Shown here in pieces: positions 15,339 through 22,227 of a stretch of DNA of 27,924 bases. A program made the position numbers and the translations under genes. Below the pieces are notes generated by a model, which worked only from the letters and a program-made list of their open reading frames with translations, had not been told where the DNA came from and searched no databases. Positions within the stretch are counted from its first letter, which is position 1; the number at the start of each line of letters is the position of its first letter. The stretch spans positions 1 through 27,924 of the forward strand of contig JAFWHP010000006.1 of assembly GCA_017515125.1 (NCBI GenBank), written 5' to 3'. The stretch is from Candidatus Saccharimonadota bacterium (GTDB lineage Bacteria; Patescibacteriota; Saccharimonadia; Saccharimonadales; Saccharimonadaceae).

Positions 15339-15686
15339 ATGAGAGTCAAAAGAGGAGTCGCGGCACACGCGAAACATAAGAAGATTTTAACCGCTGCTAA
15401 AGGTATGCAACATTATCGCCGACGCAGCTATCGGCTTGGAAAGCAGGGCGTAATTAAAGCTTTGCAGTATAGTTACCGAGATCGACGGAATCGTAAGCGT
15501 GATTTACGCGCACTTTGGATTACACGCATCAATAATGCTTCGAGGGAGCTTGGTCTTTCCTACTCGCAATTAATCGCGGGGATGAAAGCGAAGAATATCA
15601 CACTTGACCGCAAAGTATTAGCTGATCTCGCTGTGAATAATCCTGAGGCGTTTAAAGCAATTGTAACGGCAGTGAAGGAGAAATAG
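15339..15686 (+). CDS. rplT: 50S ribosomal protein L20
   Basis: A 115-residue protein needed for early 50S assembly, binding 23S rRNA. It shows the family pattern [53 protein letters not shown] and a C-terminal globular half ([20 protein letters not shown]). In many bacteria L20 represses its own operon. It is tightly packed between rpmI and rpmB. Confidence 0.97.
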   Translation: MRVKRGVAAHAKHKKILTAAKGMQHYRRRSYRLGKQGVIKALQYSYRDRRNRKRDLRALWITRINNASRELGLSYSQLIAGMKAKNITLDRKVLADLAVNNPEAFKAIVTAVKEK

Positions 15687-15687
15687 G

Positions 15688-15915
15688 ATGGCGATTTGTG
15701 AAATTACAGGTAAAGGTAAAATGTATGGTCACAATGTTTCCTTCTCGCAGAGGCACACTCGTAAGGTGTTTAAGCCGAACGTGAGCAAGCGGACTTTGGT
15801 AATAAACGGCCAAAAGATTAAGTGTAATGTATCGACTTCGGCACTTCGGACTTTGAAGAAGAAGGGATTAATCGAGAGTCCGAAGGCGCGCGCCGAGAAG
15901 AAATCGAGTAAATAA
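15688..15915 (+). CDS. rpmB: 50S ribosomal protein L28
   Basis: A 75-residue protein with the L28 signature: CEITGKGKMYGHNVSFSQRH, RKVFKPNVSKRTLVINGQKI, and STSALRTLKKKGLIE. It begins one base after rplT, with GGAG in the rplT 3' end as its ribosome site. Having rpmB as the fourth gene of the infC operon is less common than the infC-rpmI-rplT trio. A terminator follows. Confidence 0.95.
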   Translation: MAICEITGKGKMYGHNVSFSQRHTRKVFKPNVSKRTLVINGQKIKCNVSTSALRTLKKKGLIESPKARAEKKSSK

Positions 15916-15930
15916 TTTAATACTTAAACC

Positions 15931-15959
15931 AAAATCGACCCTGCAAAGGTCGATTTTTG
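15931..15959 (+). terminator. Terminator of the infC operon
   Basis: AAAATCGACC-CTGCAAA-GGTCGATTTTT, a 10-bp stem with a T-run, 15 bases after the rpmB stop. Its A-rich left arm could also act for the convergent gene at 15991-16344. Confidence 0.8.
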
Positions 15960-15990
15960 TAGCCCATACAGCCGGTGCTGTTTTGCGTGG

Positions 15991-16344
15991 CTAGCTGGCT
16001 TTTTTGATTCTGTCATTTTTGCCGTTTTTCTTGTCGTAGTTTTCTCCGGCGGCCTCCTCGACCATGTTGGCAAGGATTTGGCTGACCTTTGCGTTGTCGT
16101 GATGCCCTTCTGCGCGGAGTTTTTTGGCCTCTGTTTCGTATTTATCGCCGGCTGTTGCCATAGCATAGGCTCTATTGACGTCCGTTTCTGCTCCTGGGTG
16201 CGCTGCTTTATACTCGGCAATGCGCTGTCTTCTCGCCTCTTCGGCTGCAGTAGGGTCAAAAGGTGGAATCTCTGCGCTGTTTTCTCTTACGAAACTGATA
16301 ATTTTGTCTTGGTTGCCCGATTCTGATTTGATAGTTTCTGGCAT
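15991..16344 (-). CDS. Hypothetical small helical protein
   Basis: A 117-residue hydrophilic protein with no signal peptide or membrane segment and no recognised family. The middle (about 35-100) is rich in Ala, Glu, Arg and Lys and is probably helical (TAAEEARRQRIAEYKAAHPG, then YETEAKKLRAEGHHDNAKVS). The C-terminus is Lys/Asn-rich. I chose the ATG at 16344 (MPETIKSESG) because CGGAGT lies at the right spacing. The longer frame from 16380 would start upstream of that site. A TGA + TAAAAT extended -10 near 16370 could drive it. Confidence 0.65.
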   Translation of the reverse strand: MPETIKSESGNQDKIISFVRENSAEIPPFDPTAAEEARRQRIAEYKAAHPGAETDVNRAYAMATAGDKYETEAKKLRAEGHHDNAKVSQILANMVEEAAGENYDKKNGKNDRIKKAS

Positions 16345-16462
16345 TTTTCTACTCCGTTTATATATAATATATTTTATCATAAATGCAGATTGAAGAATAA
16401 AAAATTTGAAAAGGCAAAAAACTACGAATCAAGCCAGATAGAACGTAAGTGCGGGTTTTGAT

Positions 16463-16486
16463 AAAAAAATACCCCTTAGGGTATTT
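16463..16486 (-). terminator. RNase P RNA terminator
   Basis: Minus strand ATACCC-TAAG-GGGTAT followed by seven T residues, directly after the 3' end of rnpB. Confidence 0.8.
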
Positions 16487-16487
16487 G

Positions 16488-16923
16488 TGAGCCTTCAGTA
16501 AGCCGGGTTCTGTAGTTAAGCAAAAGCATAACTGGCAATCATCTATCTAGGCGCGGTATTGCTACCGAGCTCGAGCGGTGAGCGTGCGTCCCCGAGCAGG
16601 GGCTAATAGCACTCCTTGCAACAGGTAGGGTTTGCCGCCATGCGACATCACTGTCGCATGCTGTGGGCTCTTACCCCACTCTTTTCACCTTGACCTGGTC
16701 CTCCGAAAAGAATGCGCTATGGGCCTATGGACCTAACCCATTAAGTAATTTGCTTAATGGATATACTGCGTCTGCTCATAACGTACTCTATTCGGAGGGT
16801 CAGGCAGTTTAGTTTCTGTGGTACTTTCCCTATCCTTGCGGACGGTCGCCGTTAGCGACTACCTTGCTCTGTGTTGCCCGGACTTTCCTCTTGAGTTTCT
16901 TAAGCGATTGCCTTTTAGGCTCC
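16488..16923 (-). ncRNA. rnpB: RNase P RNA, type A-like
   Basis: Catalytic RNA of RNase P, which cleaves 5' leaders from tRNA precursors. The minus strand contains GAGGAAAGTCCGGGC, AGGGAAAGTACCACAGAAA, GTGGGGTAAGAGCCCAC, GCAAACCC, TAGATAGATGATTGCC and ACAGAACCCGGCTTA, in the normal order of the conserved core. The ends pair as P1 (5' GAGCCT with 3' AGGCTC). Length of about 436 nt is on the long side of bacterial RNase P. A long TCCATTAAG/CTTAATGGG hairpin and a GCATGCGACAG/CTGTCGCATG-type hairpin are visible as peripheral helices. Ends are estimated from P1 and the promoter. Confidence 0.95.
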
Positions 16924-16928
16924 TATAT

Positions 16929-16937
16929 ATTATAACA
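16929..16937 (-). promoter_or_regulatory. rnpB promoter, extended -10
   Basis: Minus strand TGT + TATAAT within TTTGTGTTATAAT, the same 13-mer as the cysteine desulfurase promoter. The predicted start near 16922 matches the P1 5' end. Confidence 0.7.
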
Positions 16938-16949
16938 CAAAAATCAGTT

Positions 16950-17858
16950 TTAGGCTCCGACGCGGTCCTTGCCGTTCCGCCGAGGAGCGTTATGCTCGAT
17001 ATACTCAATAATTTTCGAGGCAACGTCGCGGCCAGTGACTTTCTCGATACCAAAACCCGGAGAGGCATTGACTTCTAGAACGAGCGGACCCTTGCTCGAA
17101 CGCATAAGGTCGACGCCACAAATATGAAGCCCCATGGCCTTGGAGGCCTTAATAGCGACTCGCTTTTCTTGATCGGTGAGTTTGATAGGAGTGCCTAGAC
17201 CGCCTTTGTGAAGATTGGAGCGAAAATCGTCGTCGAGCGATTCCCTTTTCATGGAAGCTACGACGCGACCGCCTACGACAAAGGCGCGGATGTCGGTACC
17301 GGCGGATTCTTTGATAAATTCCTGCAAAAGAATGTTAGTGCCATCTTCGTTGTATAAATAAAAAGCTTGAAGGGCGGATTTGGCAGCTTTTTTGGTGTCG
17401 GCCAGAATAACACCATTGCCATGCGTACCAGAGGCGAGCTTGATGATGACAGGGAGGCCGATTTGCTCTAGCAAATCATCAATATCCGAGGTGTTGCGAG
17501 AAACAAGAGTTTTGGGGGTATCAACGTCGTATTTGGCGAGAATCTGGGCGGCGCGGAGTTTGTCCCGAGCGCGAGTAATGGCTACTGAGGCAGCCGAGGT
17601 ATAAATACCTTGCATCTCAAATTGGCGAACGACGGCGCAACCATATCTCGTCATGTTATTGGAAATACGCGGCAGAATCGCGTCGAATCCTTCGAGTTTT
17701 TTACCCTTATAGTAAACGTCTGGATGTTTATCGTCTAGAGAGAGATAGCAGTTTTTGTATTTAATGACTTTGACGAAATGGCCGCGCTTTTCGGCTTCTT
17801 CGACTAGACGTTTAGTAGAATAATTAGCGTTACCGTTTGATAGAATTGCTAGTTTCAT
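16950..17858 (-). CDS. RimK-like ATP-grasp ligase
   Basis: ATP-grasp enzyme of the RimK family, which ligates glutamate or a similar amino acid to protein C-termini or makes poly-glutamate. In E. coli the target is ribosomal protein S6. It has 302 residues, the family length. Visible are FDAILPRISNNMTRYG, the ATP-grasp lysine in PVIIKLASGTHGNGV, LLQEFIKESAGTDIRAFVVG, DFRSNLHKGG and the metal-binding CGVDLMRS...LVLEVNASPG. The last about 10 residues (RRNGKDRVGA) are encoded by a GC-rich hairpin (16954-16988) that runs up to the stop. It starts one base after the stop of the protease-like gene, with AAAGGAG inside that gene. Confidence 0.88.
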   Translation of the reverse strand: MKLAILSNGNANYSTKRLVEEAEKRGHFVKVIKYKNCYLSLDDKHPDVYYKGKKLEGFDAILPRISNNMTRYGCAVVRQFEMQGIYTSAASVAITRARDKLRAAQILAKYDVDTPKTLVSRNTSDIDDLLEQIGLPVIIKLASGTHGNGVILADTKKAAKSALQAFYLYNEDGTNILLQEFIKESAGTDIRAFVVGGRVVASMKRESLDDDFRSNLHKGGLGTPIKLTDQEKRVAIKASKAMGLHICGVDLMRSSKGPLVLEVNASPGFGIEKVTGRDVASKIIEYIEHNAPRRNGKDRVGA

Positions 17859-17859
17859 T

Positions 17860-18411
17860 TTATGCTCCTTTCTTTAGTTTAACATTTTCAACATTGCCAC
17901 CTAATTTCTTAATGTATTCCTGATGAAAAGCATAGGGATCTTTTTTTAAGCGCTGCTGGATGAGCCTGGATTTAGGGTTTTTGGGAGGAATTGGGGTGTG
18001 GTTTTTGGAAACGTCTACAAGAAACTTGCCAGAAATAGTGCGGCGACCGATTAGAATTGGGAAATTATTGTTGCTACGATCGGAAAGATTGAAAAGCGCC
18101 TTAATTCTATGCCCATCTATCACAACACTTAGGTGTGTGCGATAGCGGATTTGTTCGTAGCCAGAAGCGTTGCGCACGACGGCGACTTTATAATCTTCGC
18201 GCTTTATGACTTCGCCGGTATAAAAAGGACTACCCTCATCAAAAAGGCAGAAGCACAAAACACCATCCTTAGTAACCCTGATATGGCTAGCCCAAACAGA
18301 GGAGGAGTCGGCGCCGGTATCAATTTTGGCAGGAATGTTTTTATGACCGCCAACCTCAACATATTCGGTAGAACCAATAACTGGCAAATCTTGCGATTGT
18401 TTAAAATTCAT
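17860..18411 (-). CDS. Retropepsin-like protease of the RimB/ATP-dependent zinc protease family
   Basis: A 183-residue protein of the family annotated as putative ATP-dependent zinc protease (Pfam Zn_protease), which has a retropepsin-like fold. The active-site-like motif is KIDTGADSSSVWA with D31 and D35. FPILIGRRTISGKFLVDVS is the conserved C-terminal core. The family is often encoded beside rimK, and in Pseudomonas the RimA-RimB-RimK set controls S6 glutamylation. Here the two genes are one base apart and clearly an operon, so it probably reverses or tunes the ligase. The C-terminus is Lys-rich. The ATG is predicted to be leaderless. Confidence 0.85.
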   Translation of the reverse strand: MNFKQSQDLPVIGSTEYVEVGGHKNIPAKIDTGADSSSVWASHIRVTKDGVLCFCLFDEGSPFYTGEVIKREDYKVAVVRNASGYEQIRYRTHLSVVIDGHRIKALFNLSDRSNNNFPILIGRRTISGKFLVDVSKNHTPIPPKNPKSRLIQQRLKKDPYAFHQEYIKKLGGNVENVKLKKGA

Positions 18412-18417
18412 TCTTCT

Positions 18418-18426
18418 ATTATATCA
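18418..18426 (-). promoter_or_regulatory. Extended -10 promoter, leaderless protease-rimK operon
   Basis: Minus strand TGA + TATAAT, six bases (AGAAGA), then ATG at 18411. It sits between the 3' end of the Nudix-RNase HI gene (18432) and the ATG. Confidence 0.7.
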
Positions 18427-18431
18427 TATTT

Positions 18432-19280
18432 TTAACTTTTTCGCAATAGATTATCAATGGCTAGATTCGCTTCAGTGTCAGCAATAGCGTTTTCGGAGCG
18501 TGGGACGTGAGTGAACGATATGGCCTCGAATTTGGCAATTAGTTGCTGAATATCTTTATAGATTGGCAAAATATCTTGGTTTTTAACAATAAAAATGCCG
18601 TTTAATTGGTTGACTACCATAAGGCTGTCCGAAATAAAGCGGGCGGTTCGGTAGCCTAACTCCAGAGCACGCTCGATTCCCTTTTTCATAGCATAATACT
18701 CAGCAACGCGCGAGGTCGCAAAACCAATAAACTCGCCTTTTTGTTCTATAATATGGCCATTTTCGCCATGGATACAATAACCGATACCGGACGGGCCTGG
18801 ATTACCACGCGAGGCACCGTCTACATTAACAATAATACTATTTGCTGTATTGCGAGGAGAGAGTTGGCTAGGAGCGATTTTGCCGGCTTCGATTTCGAGA
18901 ACGGAAATAGTAGTTTCATGTAGGCGCAAACCAGAAGATGAGAAATCCTTGATGTACTTATACGCAGTATAGCGGTCCTGTGGGGTAATTTTACCCTTAT
19001 CGACGCTCAATTCGTAAATGATATATAGATTACTCAGACGACTGGCGCCTTCGGGGGCGAGAAAAGTTATAACGTCTTTTAGCACGACGGAGTTTGCAAC
19101 TAGGCCAGTGTATTCAGTGAGAGAACGTGCCATGGCTTCCTCGGGTTGCTCTCCGAATTTTATTTTGCCAGTTGGAAGTTCCCAAAAAGCCGGGGCCTCA
19201 TTCCGACCACGGCTGCGCTTAAAAATAAGAACACCTTCTTCGTTCTTGATTATTCCTACTACACGAATTCTTTGTTTCAT
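18432..19280 (-). CDS. Nudix domain-RNase HI fusion protein
   Basis: A 282-residue two-domain protein. Residues 1-about 135 are a Nudix hydrolase fold with a box at 38-60: G38, E44, R52, L54, E56 and G59-L60 match, but the first and last glutamates of REUxEE are S53 and Y57, so metal binding is doubtful. Residues about 147-280 are RNase HI with the full acidic set D154 (NVDGASRGNPGP), E194, D218 (ISDSL) and D268 (ENAIADTEAN). RNase HI removes RNA from RNA-DNA hybrids. The Nudix part may be a sensor or may act on a different substrate. It is preceded by a long structured leader. Its SD (AAAGGTGGG) is three bases before ATG. Confidence 0.88.
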   Translation of the reverse strand: MKQRIRVVGIIKNEEGVLIFKRSRGRNEAPAFWELPTGKIKFGEQPEEAMARSLTEYTGLVANSVVLKDVITFLAPEGASRLSNLYIIYELSVDKGKITPQDRYTAYKYIKDFSSSGLRLHETTISVLEIEAGKIAPSQLSPRNTANSIIVNVDGASRGNPGPSGIGYCIHGENGHIIEQKGEFIGFATSRVAEYYAMKKGIERALELGYRTARFISDSLMVVNQLNGIFIVKNQDILPIYKDIQQLIAKFEAISFTHVPRSENAIADTEANLAIDNLLRKS

Positions 19281-19423
19281 AGCCCACCTTTAAAAGCCCC
19301 GTTAGCCTGTTTTCCCCGTAATATATACAAGGTGGGTAAAATCTTATGCGATACAGCCACGACTGTAAGCCACGAAATCCCTTAAACATGATTATTCAGG
19401 AAAATCATGCTGCCAACAGGGCT
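19281..19423 (-). promoter_or_regulatory. Structured 5' leader with SD-sequestering helix
   Basis: The 143-nt leader can hide its own ribosome site. The SD segment AAGGTGGG (complement of 19283-19290) pairs perfectly for 8 bp with CCCACCTT (complement of 19329-19336). Other helices: CATGATT/AATCATG near 19388-19410, ACAG/CTGT near 19353-19366, and 5' AGCCCTGTT with AACAGGCT (complement of 19304-19311). It matches no riboswitch class I know. A translational switch or autoregulatory site is likely. Confidence 0.5.
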
Positions 19424-19429
19424 GTTTCC

Positions 19430-19438
19430 ATTATACCA
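19430..19438 (-). promoter_or_regulatory. Promoter of the Nudix-RNase HI gene
   Basis: Minus strand TGG + TATAAT. At 17-bp spacing the -35 position (TGGCAG, 19453-19458) falls inside palindromic repeat copy 3. Confidence 0.55.
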
Positions 19439-19444
19439 CATTCC

Positions 19445-19514
19445 GGCGGGGCCTGCCAGACTTTTCCCTCTCGCGAGCCTTCGTACGGAAAGCTTCGTGA
19501 GCCCGTCACCCGCC
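19445..19514 (+). repeat. Dispersed palindromic element, copy 3
   Basis: A shorter 70-bp copy. The outer arm GGCGGG (19445-19450) pairs with CCCGCC (19509-19514). The inner arm CTCGCGAGC pairs imperfectly with GCTTCGTGAG. Compared with copies 1 and 2 it lacks about 12 bp on the right side, including one strand of the second stem. Its right end supplies the last codons and TGA stop of the M50 peptidase gene (19506-19508). Confidence 0.75.
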
Positions 19515-20150
19515 AACTATAAAATAGAAGAAGTCCAGAATGCCGTTCATGCCGTTTACCATCAGAGATGAGAAGACTTCGCCGAAAAGAAGAATAAGCG
19601 CATAAGTAATGATAAAACCGTATTTTTCGATATTTCTTAATACTGTTCGAAAACCATCAGGAGAAATAGCGTAGAGGACGCGCGAACCGTCTAGCGGAGG
19701 GATGGGGATAAGATTGAAAATCATAAAACCGAGGTTTGCGTAGACGAACTCCGTAAAAATAAAAGCGGGTAATTCCCCATTATAACCATACAATGAGCCA
19801 GTAAAATGACCAATTAAGAAACCGATAAGAGCGAGGAGAAAATTCGTAAGTGGGCCGGCGACGGCGACCAGGGCCATGCCCCAGACGCCAAATTTGAGAT
19901 TGCGAGTGTTGATGGGCACCGGTTTAGCGCCGCCAAAAACTGGAGCATTCAGTATATATAATAGTACCGGTACAAGAATGGACATATATGGGTCGATATG
20001 CTTTAGAGGATTAAGAGTGAGGCGGCCGGCATCTTTGGCAGTGCGGTCGCCGAGGATATAAGCCACAACTCCATGGGACAGCTCATGCAAAATAACAGAT
20101 ACCAAGATAATGATTAGTATTATTATAATATAGCCAAAATTCAAGTTCAT
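19506..20150 (-). CDS. Site-2 protease-type membrane metallopeptidase (M50)
   Basis: A 214-residue intramembrane zinc protease of the minimal S2P/M50 type without a PDZ domain. The zinc motif HELSH (H22, E23, H26) is in the first membrane helix. The third ligand D154 is in NLIPIPPLDGSRVL. About six hydrophobic segments are visible. Family members cut transmembrane anti-sigma factors or signal-peptide remnants, but the substrate here is unknown. It is translationally coupled to the preceding gene (TAATG overlap). The last Gly-Gly and stop come from palindromic repeat copy 3. Confidence 0.9.
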   Translation of the reverse strand: MNLNFGYIIIILIIILVSVILHELSHGVVAYILGDRTAKDAGRLTLNPLKHIDPYMSILVPVLLYILNAPVFGGAKPVPINTRNLKFGVWGMALVAVAGPLTNFLLALIGFLIGHFTGSLYGYNGELPAFIFTEFVYANLGFMIFNLIPIPPLDGSRVLYAISPDGFRTVLRNIEKYGFIITYALILLFGEVFSSLMVNGMNGILDFFYFIVGG

Positions 20151-20596
20151 TAATTTAGCACCACTACCTCTTTACTGGCGGGGAGGGAGTCGAGGTTTTT
20201 GATTTTAAGTTTCTTTTCGGTGCGAGCGGAAAGCTTGAGATCGGATACCATACCGTCGACATTACCCATGGCAACAATAAGCTTGGGCTCTAGCTCGCGA
20301 ACGGCGCGTACGGATGATGTGCAGAGAATATCAGCAACGTAATCATCCATGTTTTCTTCAATGTCGCCGATTATGGCGGTGTGGATACCACCGACTTCAA
20401 CGTCGTAGATCGTCTTGCCGTTTTTCGTGGCAATCCCCCTGATGGTTGCGTCGCCAATTTCGAACTCGCCGGGGCCTTCGATTTTCCCTACTGCCAAATT
20501 CGCCTCGATTGTCGAATCAGCGATATTGAATTTAATGGTGGTTTTTTTCGTACTGACGATTACTTCGTCTGGATTTTTGCTTTCTAGCTCAAACAT
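20150..20596 (-). CDS. Metallo-beta-lactamase-fold-like protein without metal ligands
   Basis: A 148-residue protein. The stretch GPGEFEIGDATIRGI...TIYDVEVGGIHTAIIGDIEE resembles the core of CPR proteins annotated as MBL-fold hydrolases (UlaG-like). No HxHxDH motif or other ligand histidine cluster is present, and it is shorter than typical members, so it is probably a non-catalytic remnant or scaffold. AAGGAG precedes ATG. Its stop overlaps the ATG of the M50 peptidase, so the two are co-translated and may act together. The family call is tentative. Confidence 0.6.
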   Translation of the reverse strand: MFELESKNPDEVIVSTKKTTIKFNIADSTIEANLAVGKIEGPGEFEIGDATIRGIATKNGKTIYDVEVGGIHTAIIGDIEENMDDYVADILCTSSVRAVRELEPKLIVAMGNVDGMVSDLKLSARTEKKLKIKNLDSLPASKEVVVLN

Positions 20597-20605
20597 ATTT
20601 CTCCT

Positions 20606-21208
20606 TTATTTTATTATTCTTTCCGGGTCGTATATCTCGGTAATATCCATTTCAAAAATGTCGGCAACGAAACGATCATTGACGTTTTTGCGGTAAGTGA
20701 AATCGTCTGGCGACATGATAACGTAGTTGATAGGCTTTCCCTGTTTCTTCTCGACAACTTCTGCCCAGCGAGTTAGTTTTTTCGTTTTATCGTTGCCAAT
20801 AATCAAAAGGTCGATACCATCCTGACCTGGCAGGCGGTTGGTAACTATGAGGCCTTTTAAGTAATTTTTGACGGCGCGGCACTGCTCTTCCCACGAGTCG
20901 GTTTTGATATCCTGACCTGAAATTGAACTAATTTTTTTCGAGAACATTTCGGAAAGAGGATGGGCGAAAGGGTGCTTGTTATTCGCTGAATAATAAACTT
21001 TGTTATCGAAAGTTTCGTTCTTAATGATGCCGATACTTTCTAGATTTAATAACTCACGACGAACGGAATTAATCTGTTCATCAATTACTCGTGTCATCTC
21101 GCGGACATAAAAACTTTTTTCGGGGTTTTCGAAGAAAAGCCGCAAAAGCTTTGCTCTGGTCTTAGAGCCAAATAGTTTTTCTGTTGGAGTATTAGAAGTT
21201 TTACTCAT
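20606..21208 (-). CDS. Winged-helix DNA-binding protein with nucleotidyltransferase-like domain
   Basis: A 200-residue protein. Residues about 10-75 look like a winged helix (LFGSKTRAKLLRLFFENPEK, YVREMTRVIDEQINSVRREL, LNLESIGIIKN). The second half has DGIDLLIIGND and resembles a minimal nucleotidyltransferase-like domain, a combination seen in many CPR genomes. The catalytic GS and DxD pattern is not complete, so activity is doubtful. It probably acts as a transcription regulator. It lies ten bases upstream of the MBL-like/M50 pair and may control it. TGC + TAAAAT ends ten bases before ATG. Confidence 0.7.
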   Translation of the reverse strand: MSKTSNTPTEKLFGSKTRAKLLRLFFENPEKSFYVREMTRVIDEQINSVRRELLNLESIGIIKNETFDNKVYYSANNKHPFAHPLSEMFSKKISSISGQDIKTDSWEEQCRAVKNYLKGLIVTNRLPGQDGIDLLIIGNDKTKKLTRWAEVVEKKQGKPINYVIMSPDDFTYRKNVNDRFVADIFEMDITEIYDPERIIK

Positions 21209-21218
21209 TCTATATATT

Positions 21219-21227
21219 ATTTTAGCA
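21219..21227 (-). promoter_or_regulatory. Extended -10 promoter of the winged-helix gene
   Basis: Minus strand TGC + TAAAAT, ten bases before ATG at 21208, giving a leader of only about three bases. The 9-mer is identical to that of the AEC gene. Confidence 0.5.
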
Positions 21228-21261
21228 CGAAATAGACGGTTTTGGCTAAATTAATTAAGTT

Positions 21262-22014
21262 TTATGCTGGGTTGGTAAAATAATTTATAATGATTGGATA
21301 AACATCTGCGAGACTTAGCCAAATAATGTCGGGGTTTCGTTTAAACCAGGTCAATTGACGCTTGGCTAGATGCCAATCCTCATAGAAACATTTTTGCTTC
21401 GCCTCTTCTAGACTCAGCTCGCCACTTAAATACTTCCAGGCATATTCATATATATCACTTTTCATGGCACCATTATCCCAACCATAGTCCTGAACAAGTT
21501 TTTTAACTTCCTCATATAATTCTGATCGGAACATTTGAGTAATTCTATTACTCAGCCTTTTGCGGAGCTCCTCTGTCGCCCACTTGATGCCGACTAGCAA
21601 GTAGTCGCCTTTTATCTCTTTACGGTCTGAACAAGTTTTTTGCTCGGTGTCGCCAATCTTCATGCCGGTCGGGCCTTTAAACTGATAGTCGTAGATTAGA
21701 GCGTCTATATATAAGCCGGTGCCGCCTACGATTATGGGTAGTTTGCCGCGAGATTTAATGTCTTTGATCTTGGCCTCGGCATAATGTTTCCAGTCAGCGA
21801 CGGTAAATCTCTCGCCAGGCTTAACCAAATCCAGGCCATAGTGAGGTATGCCCTGCCGTTCTTCTTGGGTTGGTTTCGCAGTGCCAATATCCATACCCTT
21901 ATAAATTGCGCGCGAGTCAGCAGAAATAATCTCGCCGTTCAATGCTTTTGCGAGCTTGATGCTAATGCCGGTCTTCCCTGAGCCGGTAGGTCCTAATATG
22001 ATTATAGTCTTCAT
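21262..22014 (-). CDS. miaA: tRNA dimethylallyltransferase, short form
   Basis: Adds the dimethylallyl group to A37 of tRNAs reading codons that start with U. It has 250 residues against about 300 in E. coli. Motifs: P-loop GPTGSGKT (8-15), DSRAIYKGMDIGTAKP, GIPHYGLDLVKP, VGGTGLYIDALIY and the C-terminal KRQLTWFKRNPDIIWL. The missing length is in the middle insertion domain, which is short here. Upstream is a large inverted-repeat element. No strong ribosome site is visible before ATG (GATGGCGGTACT). Confidence 0.92.
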   Translation of the reverse strand: MKTIIILGPTGSGKTGISIKLAKALNGEIISADSRAIYKGMDIGTAKPTQEERQGIPHYGLDLVKPGERFTVADWKHYAEAKIKDIKSRGKLPIIVGGTGLYIDALIYDYQFKGPTGMKIGDTEQKTCSDRKEIKGDYLLVGIKWATEELRKRLSNRITQMFRSELYEEVKKLVQDYGWDNGAMKSDIYEYAWKYLSGELSLEEAKQKCFYEDWHLAKRQLTWFKRNPDIIWLSLADVYPIIINYFTNPA

Positions 22015-22030
22015 AGTACCGCCATCAACT

Positions 22031-22211
22031 GTTCAATACTTTCACTCGCGGTTGACTTCGCGCCTTGTGTTTTTTACAACATTTCGCTCAATCCTCGCCT
22101 CGATCAAGTTATCAGACTTGCTTACGCAAATCTGTAACTTTACTCGTCTCGGATGAGGAAAAATTGTAAAAAATACTAGGGCTCGTCAAATGCTCGTGAG
22201 AAGTATTGAAC
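22031..22211. repeat. 181-bp imperfect inverted-repeat element between thrS and miaA
   Basis: The left 54 bp, starting GTTCAATACTT, match the inverted right 54 bp by eye at roughly 70 percent. Each arm carries a TTGTN-N5-TACNA motif at a mirrored position (22065-22079 and 22164-22178). The centre has a strong hairpin, on the minus strand GTTA-CAGATTTGC, GTAA loop, GCAAGTCTGATAAC. No gene is present. It may be a MITE-like element or a stable RNA or attenuator between thrS and miaA. Confidence 0.6.
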
Positions 22212-22227
22212 CGTTGACAATGCATAT

